DNA of 64,000 nucleotides. Origin: Bartonella tribocorum CIP 105476 (GTDB lineage: Bacteria; Pseudomonadota; Alphaproteobacteria; Rhizobiales; Rhizobiaceae). Shown here one piece after another: positions 10,534 through 18,049 of this stretch. A program made the translations under genes and the position numbers. Under the pieces are notes generated by a model. The model saw only the letters and a list, made by a program, of their open reading frames with translations. It had not been told where the DNA came from and ran no database searches. Numbering within the stretch: the stretch's first letter is position 1; each line of letters begins with the position of its first letter. The DNA is taken from contig NC_010161.1 of NCBI RefSeq assembly GCF_000196435.1, positions 434,001 to 498,000 of the forward strand, in the 5' to 3' direction.

Positions 10534-11124
10534 ATGAAAATTTATACCTTAGATGATGTTGCAGTATTAATTGATAAAGTGAATAAATATGATGATGATA
10601 TTATCACTTTTGGTAGTGAAGATGATGAAGAGAACGAAACGGATGATCTACAGATTGAAAAGGCCGAGAAAACTCTCGGCTTACAATTCACATCCTCTTA
10701 CAAAGTTTTTTTAAAGAAATATGGAGGAGGGGAAATTGGTGGTGATGAAGTCTTTAGCATTTATGGAGATTATGGGGAAGGTATTCCTGCTGGTGATATT
10801 GTTTACCGAAACTTACTCGATAGAAAAGATGGATTTGCGACACCAGAACAGCTTGTTGTTAGCAGAACAGATTTTGGTGAAACCTTTTACTTTGATTATA
10901 CGCAGTTTCAGGATGGCGAGTGTCCACTCTATGTCATGCTTCCATCTGAAGATTGCGAATATTACGCTAGTAATTTTTATGAATTCCTTTGCAAAAGAAT
11001 TAAAGAAAGCGTGGGAGCTGAGATACCTGATGGTGATCAACCGATTGAAAAGATTGAGAACACTCCCAGTCCACAACCTCTCCCTTTTTACAAGAGTTTT
11101 TGGAAAAAACTATGGAGAAGATGA
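10534..11124 (+). CDS. SUKH (SMI1/KNR4) immunity protein 1
   Basis: A 196-residue protein of the SMI1/KNR4 (SUKH) fold, a family known as cytoplasmic immunity proteins against nuclease toxins of polymorphic and CDI systems. The core reads KAEKTLGLQFTSSYKVFLKKYGGGEIGG, split here by family alignment rather than gaps, and later YYASNFYEFLCKRIK. It starts 65 bases after the LHH-nuclease FhaB stop, so it is the best candidate cognate immunity gene. The ATG at 10534 is preferred over the upstream TTG because GGAGAAG lies at the right distance and the paralogs begin MKTYTLDDVAV. Its C-terminal tail PFYKSFWKKLWRR appears to come from a fused piece of another SUKH gene. Confidence 0.88.
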   Translation: MKIYTLDDVAVLIDKVNKYDDDIITFGSEDDEENETDDLQIEKAEKTLGLQFTSSYKVFLKKYGGGEIGGDEVFSIYGDYGEGIPAGDIVYRNLLDRKDGFATPEQLVVSRTDFGETFYFDYTQFQDGECPLYVMLPSEDCEYYASNFYEFLCKRIKESVGAEIPDGDQPIEKIENTPSPQPLPFYKSFWKKLWRR

Positions 11125-11227
11125 CATTGGAGGTGTGGAAATTCTAGTTTTTTTGGAGAGCATCAGTGTTACGCAAGTAATTTTTATGTAAAAGAATTAA
11201 GGATTATGCTGGGGGGAATGATGATGC
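11101..11227 (+). repeat. SUKH gene scar, copy 1 of 3
   Basis: This linker recurs almost identically at 15023-15149 and 17927-18046. Read in one frame it gives GKNYGGDDIGGVEIL and later CYASNFYVKEL, both recognisable SUKH core pieces with the middle deleted. It ends in ATGCTGGGGGGAATGATGATG. The linker is therefore the remnant of an older immunity gene, now used as a junction before toxin cassettes. Confidence 0.7.
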
Positions 11228-12747
11228 AAAGCCAAGGCAGAGGGCAAAATAGACACGGTCACACAGATCGTTGCTCACGCCGGTCTTGGTTGTTTAAAAG
11301 GCGCTGTTGCAAGTGGTGCTTGCTCTGCTGGGGCGATTGGCGGTGCTGTAGGTGAAGCCACCGCTATGCTCCAGTTTAAACTGTGGATGCAAAGCATTGT
11401 GAAAGAGGAAATGGGGGATCTTAATGGTCGCACCCCAACCGCAGAAGAGCAAGCCCGCATCACTGCAAAGATTGATGCGCAGTTTGCTGACTTTAGAAAC
11501 CACACCATTGATGTAGCGCGTGTTGCCGGCGGCTTTGCTGCCGCCCTTGCTGGTGGCAATGTTGATGCCGGTGCTGATGCCGCTGGTAATGCCGCTGCAA
11601 ATAACTTTTTGAGTAGCGCCCAACGCGCCCAGATGAAGAAAGAGTTAGAAGAGTGTTCTGACAAATGGTGTCGAAAAGATGTTGCCGAAAAATGGTTCGA
11701 GATTAGTGAAGAGCAAGATAGAATTTTTGAGATAGGTTTTGCGAAGGGTACGATTTTTGGTGTCGTCAAGGCAATAGAAAACGAAATATCTGAGACAGCT
11801 CATGACATTAAAGAATTAGGAGTAGCAATAGGAAACAGTTTACCCGGTGAGATCTATCAAAATGTTCTTCAAGGCATTGGAACAGCAACATCTTGGGCCA
11901 CGAGTGGACATATGATTGATGATGTCTGGGAAGCTGCTGGTCAACGTTGGGAAGGTACTACTCAATTCTGGGGCGGTGTTAAAGATTCCTTTATAGGGCA
12001 TATAGATCACATACATGAAACAATGGAGAAAGGGGGGATGGAGCATTCAGTGCTGGTTTTGAATCTGGCGAAATGCTAGGTAAACCATTAGGAGATGTGG
12101 CTTATATAGTGGGTTCTACAGTGCTTACTGACGGTGCTGTTTCAGCAGCCAAGGGAGGCGTAAAGCTTGCGGGCAAGCTTGTAGAAAAAGATCTCATCAA
12201 ATTTGCTGCTAAAGCTGAAGAAGCGGCTATAACGGGAGCAACTAATTCTGAAGTAAATACTGCGCATGTGGGGAAAGAAATTGCTCAATCACTAGAAAAA
12301 ATGAGCGATGAAGCTATTGCAACTCAATATTTGGGACAAGAGAGAAAATTCTGGTCAAAACCTATTGAGGTTGGGTTTGAAATAACTAACAAAGGAGAAA
12401 AAATTACTCAGATAAATAAAGTCTATAAAAGCGAAAAAGTGTTTGATCCTAATAGAATTTCTGAGTGGACAGTCAACAATAAAAAAGTGACAGGTACAAA
12501 TATTGAGAGGATGAAAACAGGAAGAGCCCTCATTGGCTTTGATAATAAACCTGTTGAATTGCATCATATGCTGCAAATACATGATGGTCCCTTAGCAGAA
12601 GTTACAAATGCATTTCATAATAAACATCATTCTGCTATTCATATTAATCCTAACACAATGGGATCGGGTATTGATAGGGATGCATTTGCTTTGTGGAGAC
12701 AGAAATATTGGAAGGAACGTGCTAAAGATTATGAAAAGAAAATATAG
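11228..12747 (+). pseudogene. Orphan FhaB/CdiA tail with LHH nuclease, frameshifted
   Basis: From 11228 the DNA is nearly identical to the pretoxin part of fhaB (9045 onward), in the same reading frame but with an in-frame TGA just upstream and no start codon until 11366. The frame carries the degenerate VENN site AANNFLS and ends at 12079. The second half resumes from 12073 in another frame and ends in an LHH nuclease with VELHHM and YWKERAKDY. The break is at a run of six G (12032-12037). Seven G would restore EKGGDGAFSAGFESGEML, matching the sister cassette. It is a silent cassette, distinct in its toxin from the fhaB tail, and is followed by its own SUKH gene. Confidence 0.85.
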
Positions 12748-12781
12748 AAGCTAAAAAATGACAATTTATGGAGAAAAAATT

Positions 12782-13246
12782 ATGAAAACTTATACTATAG
12801 ATGATGTTGCACAATTAGTTGATAAATATAGCGATCGTATCAATTTTGGTACTGTTGATGAAGCAGTTAATGATGTACTGATTGAAAAAGCAGAAAAAAC
12901 TCTTGGTTTGCAGTTTACAACTTCCTACAAAAGTTTTTTAAAAAACTATGGAAGAGCAGAGATCTGTGGTGAGGAAATATTAAGTGTTTATAATACAAAC
13001 TTTGAAATTGCTCGTAGTGATGATATTGTTTATTATCATATAACGGATATAGAAAATGGTTTAGCAACACCACAGCAGCTTGTTGTGAGTAGAACCGATT
13101 TTGGTGAGACATTTTACTTTGATTACTCTAAATTTCAAGATGCGGAGTGTCCACTCTATCTTAGATTTCCACCTAGCGATCCCCAGTATTACGCAGGTAA
13201 CTTTTATGAATTTCTCTGTAAAAGGATTATAGCTAATTTGGAATGA
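12782..13246 (+). CDS. SUKH (SMI1/KNR4) immunity protein 2
   Basis: A 154-residue SUKH protein starting MKTYTIDDVAQLVDKYS, with the core KTLGLQFTTSYKSFLKNYG and the C-terminal YYAGNFYEFLCKRI. It lies 34 bases after the orphan LHH tail at 11228-12747 and is the most divergent of the seven SUKH copies, matching that cassette's divergent toxin, so it is likely the cognate partner. The start at 12782 fits the paralogs and the upstream GGAGAAAAA. It lacks the FYKSFWKKLW tail seen in five siblings, so it probably shows the original gene end. Confidence 0.87.
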   Translation: MKTYTIDDVAQLVDKYSDRINFGTVDEAVNDVLIEKAEKTLGLQFTTSYKSFLKNYGRAEICGEEILSVYNTNFEIARSDDIVYYHITDIENGLATPQQLVVSRTDFGETFYFDYSKFQDAECPLYLRFPPSDPQYYAGNFYEFLCKRIIANLE

Positions 13247-13351
13247 CGCTTTTTGTCGGGCGGTTTCTTTTTGAAATACACTGTTAAAGCCGTCATCTTT
13301 TTTTGTTTTTAAAAATGCAAGACCTGTTGATTACTTTTAGAGGAATCATCG

Positions 13352-13837
13352 ATGAAAACCTATACCTTAGATGATGTTGCAGTATTAATTGATAAAGTGA
13401 ATAAATACGATGATGATATTATCAATTTTGGCACTGCAGAGGATGCGCCTGATGATATATTGATTGAAAAGGCTGAGAGAACTCTTGGTTTACAATTCAC
13501 ATCTTCCTACAAAAGTTTTTTAAAAAATTATGGAGGAGGAGAAATTGGAAGCGAAGAAATATTTAGCATTTATAACGCAAGTTTTGAGGAGCATCCTGCT
13601 GGTGATATTGTAGACAAAAATTTATATCATAGGAAATATGGTTTTGTGACACTAGAACAGCTTGTCGTTAGCAGAACAGATTTTGGTGAAACCTTTTACT
13701 TTGATTATACTCAGTTTCAGGATGGAGAGTGTCCGCTCTATCTTAAATTCCCACCTAGAGATCCCCAGTATTACGCGAGTAATTTTTATGAATTTCTCTG
13801 TAAAAGAATTAAAGAGCACGCAGGTGAAGATTCATGA
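13352..13837 (+). CDS. SUKH (SMI1/KNR4) immunity protein 3
   Basis: A 161-residue SUKH protein with the family start MKTYTLDDVAVLIDKVN, core RTLGLQFTSSYKSFLKNYG and end YYASNFYEFLCKRIKEHAGEDS. AGAGGA precedes the ATG. No toxin gene lies directly before it, so it is an orphan immunity gene, possibly protecting against tails used by other strains. Its stop overlaps the next SUKH start by ATGA, so the two are translationally coupled. It lacks the longer tail of its neighbours. Confidence 0.87.
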   Translation: MKTYTLDDVAVLIDKVNKYDDDIINFGTAEDAPDDILIEKAERTLGLQFTSSYKSFLKNYGGGEIGSEEIFSIYNASFEEHPAGDIVDKNLYHRKYGFVTLEQLVVSRTDFGETFYFDYTQFQDGECPLYLKFPPRDPQYYASNFYEFLCKRIKEHAGEDS

Positions 13838-14412
13838 AAACTTATACTTTAGATGATGTTGCAGTATTAATTGATAAAGTGAATAAATATGATGACGATA
13901 TTATCCATTTTCGTATTAAAGATAATGCAGTTGATGATCTTGTGATTGAAAAGGCGGAGAAAGCTCTTGGTTTACAATTCACATCGTCTTACAAGAGTTT
14001 TTTTAAACATTATAAAGGTGGGGATATTGGTGGTGATGAAATCTTTAGCCTTTATGAGCATCCTATAGGTGTTTCTGTTAATGATATTGTTTACCAAAAC
14101 TTAAATGCTAGAAAACGCGGTTTTATGACAGCAGAACAGCTTTTCGTTAGCAGTACTGATTTTGATGAAACCTTTTACTTTGATTATACGCAGTTTAGGG
14201 ATGGAGAATGCCCAATCTATGTTATGTTTCCATCTGAAGATTGCGAATATTACGCTAGCAATTTTTATGAATTCCTTTGCAAAAGAATTAAAGAAAGCGT
14301 GGGAGCTGAGATACCTGATGGTGATCAACCGATTGAAAAGATTGAGAACACTCCCACTCCGCAACCTATCCCTTTTTACAAGAGTTTTTGGAAAAAACTA
14401 TGGAAGAGGTGA
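13834..14412 (+). CDS. SUKH (SMI1/KNR4) immunity protein 4
   Basis: A 192-residue SUKH protein coupled by a four-base overlap to the gene before it. The core KALGLQFTSSYKSFFKHYKG and YYASNFYEFLCKRIKE are intact. A Pro-rich linker and the tail PFYKSFWKKLWKR follow. The tail and the next 50 bases align at DNA level with the middle of another SUKH gene, so the tail is probably a fusion scar. No toxin lies adjacent; presumed orphan cytoplasmic immunity protein. Confidence 0.85.
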   Translation: MKTYTLDDVAVLIDKVNKYDDDIIHFRIKDNAVDDLVIEKAEKALGLQFTSSYKSFFKHYKGGDIGGDEIFSLYEHPIGVSVNDIVYQNLNARKRGFMTAEQLFVSSTDFDETFYFDYTQFRDGECPIYVMFPSEDCEYYASNFYEFLCKRIKESVGAEIPDGDQPIEKIENTPTPQPIPFYKSFWKKLWKR

Positions 14413-14464
14413 AGTTGATAGAGGGAATATGGAGCGTTTATCACGCAAGTTTTGAGGATCATCT
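14413..14464 (+). other. Spacer derived from a SUKH gene
   Basis: The 52-base spacer aligns base for base with the middle of SUKH gene 3 (13535-13592). Shared words include GCGTTTATCACGCAAG versus GCATTTATAACGCAAG, then TTTTGAGGATCATC versus TTTTGAGGAGCATC. An almost identical spacer lies at 17308-17359. It is a remnant of a recombined immunity gene and now supplies the region before the next start codon. Confidence 0.65.
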
Positions 14465-15046
14465 ATGAAAACCTATACCTTAGATGATGTTGCAGTATTA
14501 ATTGATAAAGTGAATAAATATGATGATGAGATTATCAATTTGGGTACTGCAGAAAATGCAGTTGATGATCTACTGATTGAAAAGGCGGAGAAAGCTCTCG
14601 GTTTACAATTTACATCTTCTTATAAGAGTTTTTTAAAAAATTATAAAGGAGGAGAAATTGGAGGTTATGAAATCTGTAGCGTTTATAGGGATTGTGGAAT
14701 AGGTATTGCTGCTGGTGATATTGTTTTCCGCAACTTAAATAATAGAAAAAGGGGTTTTGCGACATCAGAACAGCTTATCGTAAGTAGAACAGATTTTGGT
14801 GAGACTTTTTACTTTGATTATACGCAGTTTCGGGATGGTGAATGCCCACTTTATGTCATGCTTCCATCTGAAGATTGCGAATATTACGCCAGTAATTTTT
14901 ATGAATTCCTTTGCAAAAGAATTAAAGAAAGCGTGGGAGCTGAGATACCTGATGGTGATCAACCGATTGAAAAGATTGAGAACACTCCCACTCCGCAACC
15001 TATCCCTTTTTACAAGAGCTTTTGGAAAAAACTATGGAGGAGATGA
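14465..15046 (+). CDS. SUKH (SMI1/KNR4) immunity protein 5
   Basis: A 193-residue SUKH protein: MKTYTLDDVAVLIDKVN, core KALGLQFTSSYKSFLKNYKG, C-terminal YYASNFYEFLCKRIKE, then the shared tail PFYKSFWKKLWRR. It stands just before the second scar linker and the second orphan toxin cassette. Its 3' end from about 14900 is nearly identical to SUKH 1 and SUKH 4, showing recent exchange or duplication between array members. Presumed cytoplasmic nuclease immunity; which toxin it binds cannot be told from sequence. Confidence 0.86.
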   Translation: MKTYTLDDVAVLIDKVNKYDDEIINLGTAENAVDDLLIEKAEKALGLQFTSSYKSFLKNYKGGEIGGYEICSVYRDCGIGIAAGDIVFRNLNNRKRGFATSEQLIVSRTDFGETFYFDYTQFRDGECPLYVMLPSEDCEYYASNFYEFLCKRIKESVGAEIPDGDQPIEKIENTPTPQPIPFYKSFWKKLWRR

Positions 15047-15149
15047 CATTGGAGGTGTGGAAATTCTAGTTTTTTTGGAGAGCATCAGTGTTACGCAAGT
15101 AATTTTTATGTAAAAGAATTAAGGATTATGCTGGGGGGAATGATGATGC
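15023..15149 (+). repeat. SUKH gene scar, copy 2 of 3
   Basis: Nearly identical to 11101-11227. It joins a SUKH gene to an orphan FhaB tail in exactly the same way, so the whole SUKH-scar-tail block has been duplicated or shuffled as a unit. Confidence 0.7.
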
Positions 15150-16661
15150 AAAGCCAAGGCAGAGGGCAAAATAGACACGGTCACACAGATCGTTGCTCAC
15201 GCCGGTCTTGGCTGTTTAAAAGGCGCTGTTGCAAGCGGTGCTTGCTCTGCTGGGGCGATTGGCGGTGCTGTAGGTGAAGCCACCGCTATGCTCCAGTTTA
15301 AACTGTGGATGCAAAGCATTGTGAAAGAGGAAATGGGGGATCTTAATGGTCGCACCCCAACCGCAGAAGAGCAAGCCCGCATTACTGCAAAGATTGATGC
15401 GCAGTTTGCTGACTTTAGAAGCCACACCATTGATGTAGCGCGTGCTGCCGGCGGCTTTGCCGCTGCCCTTGCTGGTGGCAATGTTGATGCCGGCGCTGAT
15501 GCTGCAGGCAATGCCGCTGCAAATAACTTTTTGAGTAGCGCCCAACGCGCCCAGATGAAGAAAGAGTTAGAAGAGTGTTCTGACAAATGGTGTCGAAAAG
15601 ATGTTGCCGAAAAATGGCTTGAGATTGATGACCAACAAGATGTGTTTCTTACGGTAGGTACTATGTCTGGTTTTATTGCCGATATACCAATGAGTCTATA
15701 CGAGTTCGCTGATGGCGCTGTGAAGAACATAATGTTAAAAATAATAATAGCTGCTAGCAATCCATGGGGGAGCGGTAAGACAACTCTTAACGATGTTGGA
15801 ACTGCAATGTCTTGGGCGGAGAGTGGACATGTGATTGATGATGTCTGGGAAGGTGCTGATCAATTCTTGGGAGGTGTTCAGGATTCCTTTATAGGGCATA
15901 TAGATCACATAAAAGAGAATTTTGAAAAAGCGGGAGTTGACGGAGCTTTTAATGCTGGTTTTGAAAGCGGAAGATTATCAGCCGGAGTATTAGAAAACTT
16001 TGCTGGAGGAGCTGGAGCAGCCAAGGGAGTTATAAATCTTGGCAACAAGGCTGTGATCAAGTTCATTGCTAGGAAAGATTTTACTCAATTCGCTTCCAAG
16101 AAAAATCTTGTAGAGCTTGCAGCTCAAGGAGATTCTGCCAAACTTGCAGTGAAGAAAGAACTGACCAACCTTGCTGCTCAAGAAAAAAAGAATTGGTTAA
16201 AAGAAAAACCCATTAAATTTACCGATAGTAAATTTGGTCAGACAAACAAAGTCTATCAGAGAAACGACCTGTTTGATCCTAACCAAATTGTTAAATGGAG
16301 AGAAAACAAAAAAGAAGTGTGGGGCACCAATGTTGAGAGAATGGAAGCAGGAAGAGCACCTATAGGATATGATGGTAAGCCCGTTGAGTTGCATCATCTC
16401 TCGCAAACGCCTGAGGGCCCCATAGCAGAAACTAGTAAGGAATTTCATCAAAAATATACTTCTGTGATTCATAATAATCCTCAAAAACATCAATCGCTTA
16501 TAGAGAGAGAAAAGTTTAAAAAATAGAGAGAGGAATATTGGAAGGAACGCGCTAAAGGATATAGAGAACAACAAAACAATAGTTTAGGAGGAATAATCAA
16601 TATGAAATGGGGTATCATAGGTCTAGATTTTAACAGATGGGAACAGGAGCATCAGCAGTAA
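15150..16661 (+). pseudogene. Orphan FhaB/CdiA tail with LHH nuclease, nonsense-truncated
   Basis: The homology to fhaB resumes at 15150 without a start codon; the first in-frame ATG is at 15288. The frame runs through the degenerate VENN site AANNFLS to an LHH domain with VELHHL, and stops at TAG 16524-16526. Reading through that TAG continues in the same frame with REEYWKERAKGY and ends at 16661, matching the fhaB tail, which has CAG (Gln) at this point. One C-to-T change has therefore removed the last 45 residues, including the conserved YW helix. The toxin half is otherwise very close to that of the full-length fhaB. Without a start or secretion domain it should be a silent donor cassette. 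Confidence 0.86.
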
Positions 16662-16725
16662 TGCTCTAAGATTGATGAAAAGAGAACAAACAGAGACTTA
16701 TAAAATAATTGATGGAGAATAATTA

Positions 16726-17307
16726 ATGAAAACTTATACCTTAGATGATGTTGAAGTATTAATTGATAAAGTGAATAAATACGATGATGAGATTATTAAT
16801 TTGGGTAGTGAAGATGATGAAACAGATGATCTACGGATTGAAAAGGCGGAGAAAGCTCTCGGTTTACAATTCACCTCGTCTTATAAAGTTTTTTTAAAAA
16901 AATATGTAGGAGGGGAAATTGGTGGTGAAGAAGTCTATAGTCTTTATAAGGAGTGTGGAGCAGATATTCCGGGTGGTGATATTGTTTTTCAAAACTTAAA
17001 TGATAGAAAACGTGGTTTTACGACACCAGAACAGCTTATCGTTTGTGATGCTGATTTTGGCGAAACCTTTTATTTTGATTATACACAGTTTCGGGATGGA
17101 GAATGTCCACTCTATCTCAAGTATACATCTGAAGATTGCGAATATTACGCCAGTAATTTTTATGAATTCCTTTGCAAAAGGATTATAGTACACGCGGGAG
17201 AAGAGATACTTGATGCTGATCAACCGATTGAAAAGATTGAGAACACTCCCAGTCCACAACCTATCCCTTTTTACAAGAGTTTTTGGAAAAAACTATGGAA
17301 GAGGTGA
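16726..17307 (+). CDS. SUKH (SMI1/KNR4) immunity protein 6
   Basis: A 193-residue SUKH protein that starts 65 bases after the nonsense-truncated LHH cassette, the same spacing as between fhaB and SUKH 1. It is thus the positional partner of that cassette. It has MKTYTLDDVEVLIDKVN, core KALGLQFTSSYKVFLKKYVG, YYASNFYEFLCKRI and the PFYKSFWKKLWKR tail. GGAGAAT precedes the start. Intact while its toxin is broken, so immunity seems to be what is kept. Confidence 0.87.
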   Translation: MKTYTLDDVEVLIDKVNKYDDEIINLGSEDDETDDLRIEKAEKALGLQFTSSYKVFLKKYVGGEIGGEEVYSLYKECGADIPGGDIVFQNLNDRKRGFTTPEQLIVCDADFGETFYFDYTQFRDGECPLYLKYTSEDCEYYASNFYEFLCKRIIVHAGEEILDADQPIEKIENTPSPQPIPFYKSFWKKLWKR

Positions 17308-17359
17308 AGTTGATAGAGGGAATATGGAGCGTTTATCACGCAAGTTTTGAGGATCATCG

Positions 17360-17950
17360 ATGAAAACCTATACCTTAGCTGATGTTGCAGTATTAATTGA
17401 TAAAGTGAATAAGTATGATGATGATATTATCACTTTTGGTAGTGAAGATGATGAAGAGAACGAAACGGATGATCTACAGATTGAAAAGGCGGAGAAAACT
17501 CTCGGCTTACAATTCACATCCTCTTACAAAGTTTTTTTAAAAAAATATGGAGGAGGAGAAATTGGTGGTGAAGAAATTTTTAGCATTTATGGAGATGGTG
17601 GGGAAGGTATTCCTGCTGGTGATATTGTTTACCGAAACTTACTCAATAGAAAACATGGTTTTGCGACATCAGAACAGCTTATCGTTTGTGAGGCTGATTT
17701 TGATGAAACCTTTTACTTTGATTATACACAGTTTCGGGATGGTGAATGCCCACTCTATGTCAGGCTAGCATTGGGCGATTGCGAATATTACGCGAGTAAT
17801 TTTTATGAATTCCTTTGCAAAAGAATTATAGTACATGCAGGAGAAGAGATACTTGATGGTGATCAACCGATTGAAAAGACTGAGAACTCTCCCACTCCGC
17901 AACCTATACCTTTTTACAAGAGCTTTTGGAAAAAACTATGGAGGAGATGA
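17360..17950 (+). CDS. SUKH (SMI1/KNR4) immunity protein 7
   Basis: A 196-residue SUKH protein closest to SUKH 1; both share the insertion DDEENETDDLQ in the first 45 residues and the core KTLGLQFTSSYKVFLKKYGG. It ends with the PFYKSFWKKLWRR tail and runs into the third scar linker. The spacer before it (17308-17359) is the same SUKH-derived spacer found at 14413-14464. No toxin is adjacent. Probably a duplicate of SUKH 1 relocated within the array. Confidence 0.86.
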   Translation: MKTYTLADVAVLIDKVNKYDDDIITFGSEDDEENETDDLQIEKAEKTLGLQFTSSYKVFLKKYGGGEIGGEEIFSIYGDGGEGIPAGDIVYRNLLNRKHGFATSEQLIVCEADFDETFYFDYTQFRDGECPLYVRLALGDCEYYASNFYEFLCKRIIVHAGEEILDGDQPIEKTENSPTPQPIPFYKSFWKKLWRR

Positions 17951-18046
17951 CATTGGAGGTGTGGAAATTCTAGTTTTTTTGGAGAGCATCAGTGTTACGC
18001 AAGTAATTTTTATGTAAAAGAATTAAGGATTATGCTGGGGGGAATG
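17927..18046 (+). repeat. SUKH gene scar, copy 3 of 3
   Basis: The same linker as at 11101 and 15023, but here it leads into the four-unit protein gene rather than an FhaB tail. The GGGGGG within it (18037-18042) may act as the ribosome site of that gene. Confidence 0.68.
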
Positions 18047-18049
18047 ATG

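Noticed and set aside
11086..11124. FYKSFWKKLW tail of SUKH proteins as a membrane-targeting amphipathic helix
   Set aside because: The DNA aligns with the interior of other SUKH genes, so a fusion scar explains it better; a later function is not excluded.
15197..15760. 187-residue minus-strand open frame across an orphan toxin cassette
   Set aside because: Shadow of the conserved fhaB-derived pretoxin DNA; the same frame appears opposite every copy.
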